Shown here: positions 37,046 to 47,077 of the stretch, piece by piece
How the letters are laid out: the number at the start of each line of letters is the position of its first letter
Numbering within the stretch: position 1 is the first letter of the stretch
Source: Sulfitobacter sp. DSM 110093
GTDB taxonomy: Bacteria; Pseudomonadota; Alphaproteobacteria; Rhodobacterales; Rhodobacteraceae
Reading direction: 5' to 3'
Length of the DNA stretch: 64,000 nucleotides
Assembly: GCF_022788715.1 (NCBI RefSeq)
Contig: NZ_CP085168.1
Coordinates: 186,001 to 250,000, forward strand
Program-made: the position numbers and the translations under genes
Notes under the pieces: generated by a model
Told to the model about the DNA's origin: nothing
Databases searched by the model: none
Seen by the model: only the letters and a program-made list of their open reading frames with translations

Positions 37046-38953
37046 ATGACCACCACAGACACCTTTTATAAACCAGACTCCCTCGTTTCCGAGAACATTG
37101 ATGCCTATCTGCAGATGCACCAACACAAGACGATGCTGCGCTTTATCACCTGCGGCTCTGTTGACGATGGCAAATCCACGCTGATCGGGCGGCTGCTGTA
37201 TGATAGCAAAATGATCTTCGAAGATCAGCTTGCAGCGCTTAAGGCCGACAGCGAACGTGTTGGCACCCAAGGGCAAGATATCGACTTTGCGCTGCTGGTC
37301 GACGGCCTCGCTGCCGAACGCGAGCAAGGCATCACCATCGACGTCGCCTATCGCTTTTTCGCAACCGAAAAGCGCAAGTTCATCGTCGCCGACACCCCCG
37401 GCCACGAGCAGTATACCCGCAACATGGTCACCGGTGCCTCGACCGCCGACCTGGCGGTTATCCTAATCGACGCGCGCAAGGGTATCCTGACCCAGACCCG
37501 CCGACATAGCCACCTGGTACACCTGCTGGGCATCCGCAATATCGTGCTGGCCGTCAACAAAATGGACCTCGTGGATTACGACGAGGCCACCTTTAACCGC
37601 ATCGTTTCCGAATACCGCGCCTTCGCTGACAGCATCGGAATTGAGGCCTTCACCGCAATACCTATCTCCGGGTTCAAGGGCGACAACATCACCAGCCAAA
37701 GCGAAAATACTGGCTGGTTTACTGGCAGCCCCCTACTGCCCTATCTTGAAACGGTCGAGGTCAAGGACGACCGCGACCAGCACGGGCCGTTCCGTATGCC
37801 CGTTCAATGGGTCAACCGGCCCAATCTGGATTTCCGCGGCTTTGCCGGTTTGATTGCAGGCGGCACCGTGAAACCGGGCGATCCAGTGCGCGTGTTGCCG
37901 TCGGGCAAGACATCGACCATCGCGCGCATCGTCAGTCTGGAAGGCGATCGCGAAGAGGCTGTCGCGGGCGAATCCGTTACGCTGACCCTGGCCGATGAGA
38001 TCGATTGTTCTCGCGGTCAGGTCATTGTCGCCGCACAGTCGCCACTTGAGGTGGCTGACCAGTTCGAAGCCAAACTGGTATGGATGGACGAGGCCGAACT
38101 GGTCGCCGGACGCGCCTATTGGTTGAAGATAGGAACCCAAACCGTATCGGCCACAGCGCAGGCCCCGAAATACGAGATCAACGTCAACACCCAAGAACAC
38201 CTTGCGGCCAAGTCGTTGGACCTGAACGCAATTGGTGTGACCAACATCACAACCGACCGTGAAATTCCATTTTCCAGCTATGCCGAAAACCGCGATCTGG
38301 GTGGCTTTATCTTGATCGACAAGATCACCCACCAGACGGTTGCGGCTGGTATGATCCACTTTGCCCTGCGTCGCGCCCAGAATATCCACTGGCAGGCGAC
38401 CGACATCGGGCGTGAACACCATGCTTCAATGAAGCACCAAAAACCTGCCGTGCTTTGGCTGACAGGGCTTTCTGGTTCGGGAAAGTCCACAATTGCCAAT
38501 ATGGTTGAAAAGCAGTTGGCGCGCATGAACCGCCACACCTTCTTGCTGGACGGCGACAATGTGCGTCATGGCTTGAATAAGGACCTTGGCTTTACCGAAG
38601 CCGACCGCGTTGAGAACATCCGCCGTATTGGCGAAGTTGCGAAACTGATGACCGATGCCGGACTGATTGTGATCACGGCGTTCATCTCACCGTTCCGGTC
38701 GGAACGCGACATGGTGCGCAGCATTATGCAACCCGGTGAGTTCATTGAAGTTTTCGTCGACACACCACTTGAAGTGGCCGAGCAACGTGATGTCAAAGGG
38801 CTTTATGCCAAGGCGCGGGCGGGAGAATTGAAGAACTTCACAGGCATCGACTCACCTTATGAGCATCCAGAAGCCCCGGAGCTTCGCATCGACACGACAG
38901 AAATCACCGCGGAAGAAGCTGCAGCGATGATTGTCTCGCGTTTAATTCCTTAG
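37046..38953 (+). CDS. cysNC: Bifunctional sulfate adenylyltransferase subunit 1 / APS kinase
   Basis: 635 residues. The CysN GTPase part (about 1-435) has [25 protein letters not shown] and NKMDL, and regulates APS synthesis by CysD. The APS kinase part (about 455-635) has the P-loop GLSGSGKST with Lys480, and [20 protein letters not shown]. Together they yield PAPS, the sulfate donor for sulfotransferases. The same fusion is found in rhizobial NodQ. The gene ends just before a decayed ugd gene. Confidence 0.95.
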   Translation: MTTTDTFYKPDSLVSENIDAYLQMHQHKTMLRFITCGSVDDGKSTLIGRLLYDSKMIFEDQLAALKADSERVGTQGQDIDFALLVDGLAAEREQGITIDVAYRFFATEKRKFIVADTPGHEQYTRNMVTGASTADLAVILIDARKGILTQTRRHSHLVHLLGIRNIVLAVNKMDLVDYDEATFNRIVSEYRAFADSIGIEAFTAIPISGFKGDNITSQSENTGWFTGSPLLPYLETVEVKDDRDQHGPFRMPVQWVNRPNLDFRGFAGLIAGGTVKPGDPVRVLPSGKTSTIARIVSLEGDREEAVAGESVTLTLADEIDCSRGQVIVAAQSPLEVADQFEAKLVWMDEAELVAGRAYWLKIGTQTVSATAQAPKYEINVNTQEHLAAKSLDLNAIGVTNITTDREIPFSSYAENRDLGGFILIDKITHQTVAAGMIHFALRRAQNIHWQATDIGREHHASMKHQKPAVLWLTGLSGSGKSTIANMVEKQLARMNRHTFLLDGDNVRHGLNKDLGFTEADRVENIRRIGEVAKLMTDAGLIVITAFISPFRSERDMVRSIMQPGEFIEVFVDTPLEVAEQRDVKGLYAKARAGELKNFTGIDSPYEHPEAPELRIDTTEITAEEAAAMIVSRLIP

Positions 38954-38999
38954 TATCCCACTCTCATCGTTGAGGACTGAAAAATCTGCCCGCCCCACG

Positions 39000-39442
39000 C
39001 ATCACAACCCTTCCTTTGGTTATGGTGGCTATTGCTTGCCTAAAGACAGCAAACAACTCTTGGCGAACTGCTCTGAGGTACCGCAAAATAGCTCCGCACC
39101 ATCGTTGACGCTAACCGCACGCGCAAGGATTTTATTGCCGAACAGATACTCGCTCAAAAACCACGCCGTGTTGGCGTTTGCCGTTTGGTCATGAAGTCCG
39201 GCTCAGGCAATTTTCGGCAAAGTTCAATCCAAGGCGTGATGAAGCGGATCAAAGCCAAGAGCATTGAGGTAATCGTCTATGAGCCTGAAATGCAGGATGA
39301 GGATTTTGTCGGATCACAGGTGGAGCGTGATCTTTCTAAATCTAAAAAAGACTGCGACATCATACTCGCAAACCGCCGAACGCGCGATCTTGAAGACGTC
39401 ATGGATTAAATTTTTACCCGCGATCTATTTGGATCAGATTGA
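39000..39442 (+). pseudogene. ugd: Decayed UDP-glucose 6-dehydrogenase gene (C-terminal fragment)
   Basis: The first segment reads [20 protein letters not shown], the catalytic-cysteine block of UDP-glucose dehydrogenase, up to EVPQN. After a frameshift near 39090-39100 the family sequence resumes in another frame ([37 protein letters not shown], then ANRRTRDLEDVMD). A TAA at 39407 replaces the expected Lys codon, and the frame continues IFTRDLFGSD to the natural stop at 39440-39442. The N-terminal two thirds, including the NAD-binding domain, are missing. The gene cannot make active enzyme. Confidence 0.85.
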
Positions 39443-39943
39443 TCGAAGCCAAAATACGGTCCGCGACATAGCCTTCTTGAGTTTGGCGAGAACCGCCGAT
39501 TTTCCTATCCAACAAAACAATCAACTAAAATTGTACTAAGCGCTATCGTCCATAAAAATATAGAGATAACCATAGCGGTTCGACGGCGCCGCTTTGATCG
39601 CGCCAATATATTGGATATCCTATTTAACATATGGGTTTTTCTAAAAATGTGGCTGTATTGTCCGTCAGAACAAATGTGTAGCGCTTGATAATATGCCCCG
39701 TCAATGAGACCAGCTGCGCAGGTTCTGCTTGATACCAATCCATGACATTATAAGCGCACGCCAAAGCAGTTGAGATTGAATTTATACAATAAAATCATTA
39801 GACCCAGTCACCACGCTCGCTGCGCGTGGAAGCCGCCTAACCCCGTCTCCAACCAAAATTCCAAGCCAAAGCTGAGCTTGGCTTGTGGCTTCTAGAAGGG
39901 CAGGGTGCTATTGTTACAGATAGTATTTACCGAGGAACGATAG
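39443..39943. other. Intergenic region between ugd remnant and manC
   Basis: About 500 bp of AT-rich sequence with no supportable gene. It holds a CCACGC/GCGTGG hairpin near 39812-39829 and an imperfect dyad around CAAGCCAAAGCT near 39862-39888, either of which could be a terminator or leader structure. The manC promoter probably lies in the last 150 bp. Confidence 0.35.
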
Positions 39944-41392
39944 ATGACACACATCGTGCACCCTATTTTGCTGTGCGGCGGTTCTGGCACCCGGCTTTGG
40001 CCGCTGTCCCGCAAAAGCTATCCAAAACAGTTTGCGAAGCTGATGGGGGCATACAGCTTATTTCAAAGCTCGGCAGAACGCATGATAGGGCAGGGCTTTG
40101 CCCCGCCAGTACTATTAACGGGATCAGACTTCCGCTTTGTGGTAACTGAGCAGCTTGCGGCAGTAGAGATTTCCCCCGCGGAGATTTTAATCGAGCCAGA
40201 AGGCAAAAATACTGCGCCGGCAATTCTGGCCGCAGCTTTGAGTCTGGCAGAGCGCGCTCCAGAAGCACTGATGCTTGTCGCTCCCTCAGACCATGTTATC
40301 CCAGATGCGGAGGCATTCCGCAGCGCGGTGCAAGCCGCTACACCTGCGGCACAAGCAGGCCAGCTGGTCACCTTCGGTATACACCCTGACCGCGCAGAGA
40401 CTGGCTATGGCTGGCTGGAGATCAACGGCGCATTGGCAGAAGAGCTGGATGCTACACCTCAGCCATTAAAGCGCTTCGTCGAAAAGCCAGACAAACCTAC
40501 TGCAGAGGCTATGCTCGCCGATGGTCAGCATTTGTGGAATGCGGGTATCTTCCTCTTTTCCGTAAAGGCGATCATTGCGGCTTTCGAAACCCATGCGCCC
40601 GAGATGTTGATGCAAGTGCGTACCGCCCTGGAAGAGGCGGAGAAAGATCTAGGCTTTACGCGGCTGGCGCCAGATGCCTGGGCCCAAGTTGACAACATTT
40701 CCATCGATTATGCCGTGATGGAAAAAGCAGATAACCTCAGTGTTATGCCCTACTCGGGGGCGTGGTCAGATTTAGGAGGCTGGGATGCTGTCTGGCGCGA
40801 ATCCGGGCCAGATGAAGCCGGAGTGGTAACTTCCAACTCTGCGACGGCCATCGATTGTCATGATACACTGCTGCGTGCAGAAGACCCACGCCAGCACCTT
40901 GTCGGCATTGGCTTGCAAGATATCATCGCAGTTGCCATGCCTGATGCAGTGCTGGTCGCCCACAAAGATCGTGCGCAGGATGTTAAAGAGGCCGTGGCGG
41001 CTCTCAAGAAGAAAGGCGCCGCACAAGCCGAAACTCTGCCTCGCGACTATCGGCCATGGGGGTGGTTCGAAAGCTTGGTCTCGGGATCGCGCTTTCAAGT
41101 CAAACGTATTGTAGTGCACCCAGGCGCGGCGCTCTCACTGCAAAGCCATCATCATCGCTCTGAGCATTGGATCGTTGTCGAAGGTACCGCAAAAGTTACG
41201 ATCGGAGAGGATGTGCAGCTCGTAAGCGAAAACCAGTCAGTCTACATTCCCCTCGGCACGGTCCACCGTATGGAAAACCCCGGAAAGATTCCCATGGTAC
41301 TCATTGAAGTGCAGACAGGAAGTTATGTGGGTGAAGACGATATCATCCGCTACGAAGACGTTTACGCCCGCGGCCAAGGCGCTAAGGGCTAG
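39944..41392 (+). CDS. manC: Mannose-1-phosphate guanylyltransferase / mannose-6-phosphate isomerase
   Basis: 482 residues, standard length for the bifunctional enzyme. The nucleotidyltransferase part has GGSGTRLWPLSRKSYPKQF, PSDHVI, FVEKPDKPTAE, NAGIFLF and GAWSDLGGWDAVW. The C-terminal cupin has PGAALSLQSHHHRSEHWIVV and YIPLGTVHRMENPG, with metal-binding histidines intact. It makes GDP-mannose for polysaccharide or glycolipid synthesis. A good site (GAGGAA) precedes the ATG. It fits the nearby glycosyltransferases and ABC exporter as the donor-sugar supplier. Confidence 0.94.
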   Translation: MTHIVHPILLCGGSGTRLWPLSRKSYPKQFAKLMGAYSLFQSSAERMIGQGFAPPVLLTGSDFRFVVTEQLAAVEISPAEILIEPEGKNTAPAILAAALSLAERAPEALMLVAPSDHVIPDAEAFRSAVQAATPAAQAGQLVTFGIHPDRAETGYGWLEINGALAEELDATPQPLKRFVEKPDKPTAEAMLADGQHLWNAGIFLFSVKAIIAAFETHAPEMLMQVRTALEEAEKDLGFTRLAPDAWAQVDNISIDYAVMEKADNLSVMPYSGAWSDLGGWDAVWRESGPDEAGVVTSNSATAIDCHDTLLRAEDPRQHLVGIGLQDIIAVAMPDAVLVAHKDRAQDVKEAVAALKKKGAAQAETLPRDYRPWGWFESLVSGSRFQVKRIVVHPGAALSLQSHHHRSEHWIVVEGTAKVTIGEDVQLVSENQSVYIPLGTVHRMENPGKIPMVLIEVQTGSYVGEDDIIRYEDVYARGQGAKG

Positions 41393-41448
41393 ATCCATAA
41401 ACTTAAGTGACGGCTGTATGGCCGCACAATCAATCTGAGATTGCCCCC

Positions 41449-41601
41449 ATGAAACGACTTATCTTGATACCTTTCCTGCTTCTCTCTGCTTGCGGCTCAA
41501 CGCCCGGCAAAGAACCACCAATGCACTATGACCGCACCACTGGTGAGATGCGGCCCTGTGCTCACATTGGCATGTTAGGAGACTGCAAGCATTTCATGTG
41601 A
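41449..41601 (+). CDS. Small lipoprotein, 50 residues
   Basis: The start is the ATG at 41449; a longer frame from 41407 gives no signal. The N-terminus MKRLILIPFLLLSAC is a lipoprotein signal with lipobox LSAC and the lipidated Cys at 15. The short mature part contains two more cysteines (RPCAHIGMLGDCKHF) that could form a disulfide. It lies 56 bp after manC and may be co-transcribed. The function is unknown. Confidence 0.7.
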   Translation: MKRLILIPFLLLSACGSTPGKEPPMHYDRTTGEMRPCAHIGMLGDCKHFM

Positions 41602-42373
41602 GGACGACTTAGGCAGCGCCGAAAGGGGGCGTCCTTCAAACTCTTTATTTCCGACGGAAACCACAATGTTTCCGCAGGACAAAGCCCGGACAAATTGGCC
41701 TTGGATGTGAATATACTTGCTGATGAGAACGGTGCGGATCATGGCAGACCTCGAGCTTTAAGTGGGTAAGTCTTACCTATAAGTACCGCTTGGCCATGCG
41801 TAAAGACGCAAAGGCTAGATACCTGCGCAAGAGCGCCAGCGTCAAGCTGGGTGCCCTTGGAGCAAAGCCATCCTTTGACACCATATCCGCTCAAATGAGC
41901 AATCGTACTGTTAGATTCCAGCTCGTTTAGATCCTGAACTTATTGAGTGGCCCAAAACAGATCTCGAGGGGACTGCAAGGGCCGCTTAAGGAGTGGGCGG
42001 AAGATTTTCTGCAGCCGTCCCATCTAAGCGATAACGGGTCCTCAACGTTCAGATGGCGCGTCAAACTTGGGGGAGGGCACCTCTCAATCTGCTTCAACTG
42101 AAGCTCGCAACTATATAATATCATTGTTATTTTATTATTGATTAAATCCACCCTCATGTAAGCGAGGCCTGAGGCAAGGCTGTTGTTCGGAGGGGCAGAA
42201 TGCGCAGAACGGGTACCCTGCGGTATTATGCCGTCTCAAATGATCGGGGATCGTTCGTGTTATTGAGCTATGGTAGGCACGCCCGCAGCGCACATTCACC
42301 ATGTCGGTCGCCTTTAGGCCAGTGGGGTATCTATGCGCCTTGCTTTCCAAAATTTTGAGCTGAAAACACCAAG
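41602..42373. other. Gene-free stretch
   Basis: About 770 bp without a supportable gene on either strand. It contains a CGGAAAC/GTTTCCG dyad at 41655-41674 soon after the lipoprotein stop, a possible terminator. Open frames on the minus strand at 41927-42157 and 42135-42401 have no recognisable content. An AT-rich block near 42110-42145 may carry the promoter of the VanZ-like gene. Confidence 0.4.
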
Positions 42374-42781
42374 ATGAGAGACAGACCCAAACCTCAATCA
42401 ACGCCGCTGAGCGTTAAGCAGCGCCGATTGATTGCAATTTGGTTAACTGCCGGTCTGGCCGCTGGCATCGCGGCGTTGACGTTGATGCCCTTAAACACAC
42501 CTCAAGCCATCCCGGGCACCGACAAAATCCATCACATTATCGCATTCATGGCGCTAACGTTGCCTTGCGCTGCCTTCTATCCAAAGGCTCTCTTCCAAGT
42601 GATGGTTGCGGCTGTCACCTACGGTGCTCTGATTGAGGTAATCCAACCCTATATCGGACGATCCGGCGAACTCACAGATTTCTTCGCAGACTTGGCAGGG
42701 ATAGGGCTTGGCGTCAGCATTGGGCTTCTCTTGAACATAATTCTAAAGAGTTCAGCCCTGCTGCGTCCGCTGCGAGGATAA
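42374..42781 (+). CDS. VanZ-like family membrane protein
   Basis: 135 residues with about four membrane segments. The sequence TLMPLNTPQAIPGTDKIHHI, then FMALTLPCAAFYPK and ALIEVIQPYIGRSGELTDFFADL, matches the VanZ-like family, including the D-K-I-H-H and R..E..D motifs. Members have been linked to glycopeptide resistance but mostly have no known biochemical role. The shine-Dalgarno is weak. It lies at the right edge of the polysaccharide region, where VanZ-like genes often occur. Confidence 0.8.
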   Translation: MRDRPKPQSTPLSVKQRRLIAIWLTAGLAAGIAALTLMPLNTPQAIPGTDKIHHIIAFMALTLPCAAFYPKALFQVMVAAVTYGALIEVIQPYIGRSGELTDFFADLAGIGLGVSIGLLLNIILKSSALLRPLRG

Positions 42782-42912
42782 CACAGACTTCAGTTGCCGG
42801 CTCAATGAGGTACAAAAAATCGACCGGGCCCACACTTAAGCCTTATAGGCGGCCCCTTATTGCCCCATTGCTGGTCAACAATCACGAGCATAGAGCAGGA
42901 TTGGAGCAAAAA

Positions 42913-43002
42913 ATGACACATCACTCAAAAACCGATCTTTTCCATATGATTGGATACAGCCTGATCGCCGCAGTCGTCGTTTGCGTCACACTATATACTT
43001 GA
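42913..43002 (+). CDS. Single-span membrane peptide, 29 residues
   Basis: GGAG is followed six bases later by ATG and a 29-codon frame (MTHHSKTDLFHMIGYSLIAA, then VVVCVTLYT). A polar head with two histidines is followed by one hydrophobic helix of about 18 residues. The good ribosome-binding site supports expression; the family is unknown. It could be a small regulator of a membrane protein. Confidence 0.45.
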   Translation: MTHHSKTDLFHMIGYSLIAAVVVCVTLYT

Positions 43003-43067
43003 TAGCGCGTTCTTGGTGGATGAGCAGGAAACCTATAGTCTGAGGTGGGTTGGTAGTGTCTTAGGAC

Positions 43068-43117
43068 ATGAAGAAAAGCCGTTTCAGCGAAGAGAAGAAG
43101 GGCATTGGGGTATTACC
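43068..43117 (+). mobile_element. IS3-family transposase orfA 5' remnant
   Basis: ATG at 43068 begins MKKSRFSEEKKGIGVLP. The first nine residues match the usual start of IS3-family OrfA (MKKSRFSEEQIIGIL). The match then decays and is cut by the MocR gene region. Only about 50 bp of the element remain recognisable, plus perhaps some upstream bases. Confidence 0.45.
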
Positions 43118-43133
43118 TCGAGCACTTTGAGGG

Positions 43134-44492
43134 CTACTGACCAATCTGCTTTGCTAAGAAGCGCAAAAACCGAGGATCGCTAGTGCGAGTGATGTTGAGC
43201 CTAATGCCGGCATTCCCACTGTTTTCCTGCGCTGAGAAGAAAGTAGAGGGGGCTAGGAAAATATCCTCTGTTGCGGCCTTGCGGGCGAGTTCAGTATCGC
43301 TCACCCCCTCGGGCAATTCCAGCCAAGCGTAATAGCCCTGTCCTGGGTCAAACTTGCACCGCAAATTCAGATCGGCCAAATCATTTTTTAACTTCTCCGA
43401 CGCGTCCTGCAATCTTCCTGCCAGTCTGTTGAGATGACGGGCATAGCGGCGGCTTCGGATCGCCTCAGCAATAATCATTTCTGACATGCGTGATGAGTTG
43501 ACGGTTGTGATCATCTTCAGTTCAGCAAGTTCTTCGGCAATGCCACGCGGGGCCGCGATATAGCCGGTTCGGAATGAAGCAGAGAGTGTCTTAGAAAATG
43601 TGCCGACGAAGATCACCCGGTCAAAGCCATCAAGCGCCGCAAGCCTTACCCCTTTCGGGTCTGGCAGATCGATGAAGGGGTCGTCATCTACGACCATGAA
43701 CCCCGATGATTCAGCCAGCTTCAAAACTCCATGAGCTGTCATTAGGCTCATTGAAGTGCCCGTCGGGTTCTGAGCAAGGGACTGCGTGAAAAAAAGTTTG
43801 GGCCGATGCTGGGCAGCCAAATTACGCAATTGCTCCAGGTCCGGTCCGTCAGCACCGCGCGGCACCCCGATATAGCTCACTTGAGCGAGCCGTAATTTCG
43901 CAAATAAAGGGTAGTACCCGGGGTCATCAACCAAGACTGTGTCGCCTGCCTTTAGATAGCGTCGCACAATCAGGTCCAGGCCGTGGTTTGCGCCAAATGT
44001 CGTGACAATCTGGTTCGCATCAAGCGCAATACCATCGGCGTAGTGATGCGCTGCAATTAAGGAACGTAGCGGCTGATACCCCATGTGGGAACCGTATCCC
44101 GACGTGTCGCTATCCTGATCCGGCAATTGGCGCATGGGAATGCCAGCCATCCACGAGGCGGGTGGGCGACCATCACCGACCCGAACTGCGTAGTTCTGGT
44201 CAAGCTGCGCGCGCAGCAGCGAGATACTGTCTACCGCTTCGATCAGATGACGCGGCGCCTCGTCTTCTCGCAAGGTTTGATGTTGGCTTGCCACGGTAAA
44301 GCCAGCCCCTTGTCGAGCTGCGATAAGCCCGCGCGCGACCAGCCTATCATACGCCTCGACTATAGTGTTCTTGGACACGGAGTGATCCTGCGCTGCCGCT
44401 CGGATAGAAGGGAGACGCTCTCCTGCCTTTAGATCGTCATTAGCGATGCGATCGGTAAGGATTTGTACGATAGTATCGATTTTGTTCACCAC
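43134..44492 (-). CDS. MocR-type GntR/aminotransferase regulator
   Basis: 452 residues. An N-terminal GntR winged helix (about 1-70: LKAGERLPSIRAAAQDHSVS, then KNTIVEAYDRLVARGL) is joined to a fold-type I aminotransferase domain. PLP-binding features are NPTG at 242-245, Asp269/Asp270 in VVDDDPF and the Schiff-base Lys301 in GTFSKTLSASFRTG. MocR proteins use PLP chemistry or a bound amino compound to control a neighbouring gene. It is divergent from the HMG-CoA reductase gene with 121 bp between them, so that gene and the TRAP genes are likely targets. The intergenic region contains direct GTACC/GTACAG-type motifs near 44505-44530. Confidence 0.92.
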   Translation of the reverse strand: MVNKIDTIVQILTDRIANDDLKAGERLPSIRAAAQDHSVSKNTIVEAYDRLVARGLIAARQGAGFTVASQHQTLREDEAPRHLIEAVDSISLLRAQLDQNYAVRVGDGRPPASWMAGIPMRQLPDQDSDTSGYGSHMGYQPLRSLIAAHHYADGIALDANQIVTTFGANHGLDLIVRRYLKAGDTVLVDDPGYYPLFAKLRLAQVSYIGVPRGADGPDLEQLRNLAAQHRPKLFFTQSLAQNPTGTSMSLMTAHGVLKLAESSGFMVVDDDPFIDLPDPKGVRLAALDGFDRVIFVGTFSKTLSASFRTGYIAAPRGIAEELAELKMITTVNSSRMSEMIIAEAIRSRRYARHLNRLAGRLQDASEKLKNDLADLNLRCKFDPGQGYYAWLELPEGVSDTELARKAATEDIFLAPSTFFSAQENSGNAGIRLNITRTSDPRFLRFLAKQIGQ

Positions 44493-44613
44493 GGAACCCT
44501 TACTGTACCCTCTTTAGTACCAGTACAGTGCGCAGCTGTTTTCCACAATTGTCCCTATAAAGCTTCTCCCAGTTCTGCATATGCTTCGCTCTGAATAAGG
44601 GGGGATATTCTAA

Positions 44614-45909
44614 ATGGCTGACGGCACCACAGTGCAGATCAATTCACGGCTCGAAAACCTGCGCAATCTTGAGCCAGAGGCGCGGCTGGACCTACTAGCA
44701 AAGGCAGTCGGCCTCGCCGATACCGATCAGGCCGCACTAGCAGGGCGTGATGTCTTGCCAATGTCGCTTGCAAACGGGATGATTGAGAATGTGATAGGGA
44801 AGTTTGAGCTTCCGCTTGGCGTCGCCTCCAACTTTACGATTAATGACAAGGACTACCTGATCCCGATGGTAGTTGAAGAGCCCTCTGTGGTGGCTGCAGC
44901 CTCCTATATGGCCAAAATTGCTCGTGGCTGCGGCGGCTTTCACACATCCTCCGACCAGCCGGTGATGCGCGCGCAGATACAAGTGGCAGGCCTGACGGAC
45001 CCAAGCGGAGCCCGTCATCGGCTGCTTGCTGCAGAAACCGAACTGCGCGAGATGTGTAATGCGCGCGATGAGGTTCTGGTATCGCTGGGCGGCGGCTGCA
45101 TTGGGATCGAAGTTCATGTGTTTGAAAACACAGCTGTCGGGCCCATGGCAGTGCTCCATATTCTAGTCGATGTGCGCGATGCGATGGGGGCAAACGCCGT
45201 TAACTCGATGGCAGAAACAATCGCGCCACGCGTCGCTGAAATTGCCGGTGGGCATACCCGCCTGCGTATCTTGTCCAATCTGGCTGATCGTCGCTTAGCG
45301 CGAGCGCATGTCACCTTAACGCCCGAAGCCATGACCACAAAAGCAATGGACGGGCGAGAAGTGATCACTGGCATGATCGAGGCTTATGCACTGGCGCAGA
45401 TTGATCCTTACCGCGCAGCAACCCATAACAAGGGCATCATGAACGGGATCGACCCTGTGGTTGTGGCCACCGGCAACGACTGGCGAGCGATTGAGGCGGG
45501 AGCCCATGCTTGGGCCGCGCGCAAGGGCAGCTATACTTCGTTAACTACGTGGGAACGTGGTCAGGATGGCACACTCACCGGTACGATTGAGATGCCTATG
45601 GCGCTCGGTCTGGTTGGGGGAGCAACCAAAACGCATCCGGCGGCACAAGCGGCATTGCGCGTACTGAACGTCGAGACGGCGCAAGAGCTTGCAGAAGTCA
45701 CCGTCGCAGTAGGGCTGGCGCAAAACATGGCCGCCCTGCGTGCGCTGGCGACAGAGGGCATTCAAAAGGGGCATATGGCGCTGCACGCGCGCAATATCGC
45801 CATTCTCGCAGGCGCCACAGGATCGCAGATTGAAGCGGTAGCTAAGGCCATCGCGGGGGAGGGGCATGTCAGCGTCCAGGCGGCAAAGAGAGTATTGTCT
45901 GAACTTTAA
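44614..45909 (+). CDS. mvaA: Class II (degradative-type) HMG-CoA reductase
   Basis: 431 residues, close to the 428 of the Pseudomonas mevalonii enzyme. The catalytic residues are all present with a constant offset of six from that enzyme: Glu89 in VVEEPS, Lys273 in THNKGIMNG, Asp289 in ATGNDW and His387 in [16 protein letters not shown] marks the nicotinamide-cofactor region. In mevalonate-degrading bacteria it oxidises mevalonate to HMG-CoA with NAD. It is not next to mevalonate kinase or isoprenoid synthesis genes, but is followed 40 bp later by a TRAP transporter and faces a MocR regulator. A catabolic role is therefore favoured. HMG-CoA lyase is not in the window. Confidence 0.93.
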   Translation: MADGTTVQINSRLENLRNLEPEARLDLLAKAVGLADTDQAALAGRDVLPMSLANGMIENVIGKFELPLGVASNFTINDKDYLIPMVVEEPSVVAAASYMAKIARGCGGFHTSSDQPVMRAQIQVAGLTDPSGARHRLLAAETELREMCNARDEVLVSLGGGCIGIEVHVFENTAVGPMAVLHILVDVRDAMGANAVNSMAETIAPRVAEIAGGHTRLRILSNLADRRLARAHVTLTPEAMTTKAMDGREVITGMIEAYALAQIDPYRAATHNKGIMNGIDPVVVATGNDWRAIEAGAHAWAARKGSYTSLTTWERGQDGTLTGTIEMPMALGLVGGATKTHPAAQAALRVLNVETAQELAEVTVAVGLAQNMAALRALATEGIQKGHMALHARNIAILAGATGSQIEAVAKAIAGEGHVSVQAAKRVLSEL

Positions 45910-45948
45910 GACGACACACAGCATTCAGGTTTCTAGGGAGGATAACCA

Positions 45949-47004
45949 ATGACAAATAGTTTCAACAAAAGCGCCACGCGCCGGCATTTCATGCGCGGTG
46001 CCGCGGCGGCAGGTTTGGCTGCTCCGGCAATTGTCGCGGCAAGCTCAGTCCGCGCTCAAGGTAAAATTGAGTGGCGGATGCAGGCCCTTTGGGGCGGCGG
46101 CACCACACCAATGCTTTATGAAGAAAAGTTCTGCGACCGGGTGCGCGAACTGACCGGCGGAAGCCTCGATATCACGCCTTTTGCGGGCGGCCAGATTGTA
46201 CCGGCCGCGCAGTCTTTCGATGCCGTACGCGGTGGCGCATTCCAGTTGATGAAAACCTTTGACGGTTATACCGCCGGCAAGATTCCGGCGCATGGGTTCT
46301 CTTCCACTGTGCCCTTCGGGTTCCCCGAAGCGGATCAATACGAAGCATGGTTTTACGAACGCGGCGGCATGGAGCTTGCAGCCCAATCCTATGCCCCTGC
46401 CGGCCTTACTTATGTAGCCCCGACGGTTTACGGCGAAGAGCCGCTACATTCGAAAGTCGAAATTCGCAAGATGGCGGATATGGAAGGCCTTAAAGGTCGT
46501 TTTGTTGGTCTGGCTGCTGCCGTAATGGCAGATTTTGGCGTTGCTGTCTCTCCGCTGCCCACGTCCGAAGTCTATTCCGCCCTCGATAAGGGCCTCATTG
46601 ATCTTGCCGACCGCGGCGACATCAAAGCAAACTACGAAGAGGGCCTTCACGAGGTCGCAAAATACCTCATCCTACCGGGTATCCACCAGCCATCCACCGC
46701 GACTTGCTATGTGGCCAATACGGCGGCCTATGGTCAATTGGATGATCAGCAACGGGCTGCCCTAGCTGTAGCCGCGCGCGAAGTGTCTGGGGCGCTGCGT
46801 CAGAACATCATCGTGGACAACGCCGAATACCTTGCGAAGTTTGAGGAAGCCGGTGTCGAGATCATCACCCTCGATCCCGCAGATGTTGCTGAGGCGCGCA
46901 GCAAAGCTGTGGCCTCTTGGGAGAAAGCGACCAACGGCGATGCCCTCGCAACGGAAATGATGGAAAGCCAAAAACAGCTTCTCTCGGATCTCCGACTCCT
47001 CTAG
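45949..47004 (+). CDS. dctP: TRAP transporter substrate-binding protein (DctP)
   Basis: 351 residues with a twin-arginine signal (TRRHFMRGAAAAGLAAPAIV) cleaved after SSVRAQ. The mature part has the DctP features PFAGGQIVPAAQSFDAV, GEEPLHSKVEI and GLKGRFVGLAAAVMADFGVA. A good site (GGGAGG) precedes the ATG. It binds an acid in the periplasm and passes it to DctQM. The ligand is not readable from sequence; the adjacent HMG-CoA reductase suggests mevalonate. Confidence 0.92.
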   Translation: MTNSFNKSATRRHFMRGAAAAGLAAPAIVAASSVRAQGKIEWRMQALWGGGTTPMLYEEKFCDRVRELTGGSLDITPFAGGQIVPAAQSFDAVRGGAFQLMKTFDGYTAGKIPAHGFSSTVPFGFPEADQYEAWFYERGGMELAAQSYAPAGLTYVAPTVYGEEPLHSKVEIRKMADMEGLKGRFVGLAAAVMADFGVAVSPLPTSEVYSALDKGLIDLADRGDIKANYEEGLHEVAKYLILPGIHQPSTATCYVANTAAYGQLDDQQRAALAVAAREVSGALRQNIIVDNAEYLAKFEEAGVEIITLDPADVAEARSKAVASWEKATNGDALATEMMESQKQLLSDLRLL

Positions 47005-47024
47005 TCCCCCTAAACAAGCCACAG

Positions 47025-47059
47025 AACGGCCCGAGCCAGCGAGCATCGGGCCGTTTTTG
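47025..47059 (+). terminator. Intrinsic terminator or attenuator between dctP and dctQ
   Basis: AACGGCCCGA (47025-47034) pairs with TCGGGCCGTT (47046-47055) around an 11-base loop, and the run of T at 47054-47058 completes a strong rho-independent signal. Its place after dctP would raise binding-protein transcript relative to the membrane subunits, a common arrangement in TRAP operons. Confidence 0.85.
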
Positions 47060-47077
47060 TAACACAGGGAGGTGCCA

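Noticed and set aside
39505..39738. 77-codon minus-strand frame after the ugd remnant
   Set aside because: No recognisable motif and no good start site, in AT-rich intergenic sequence.
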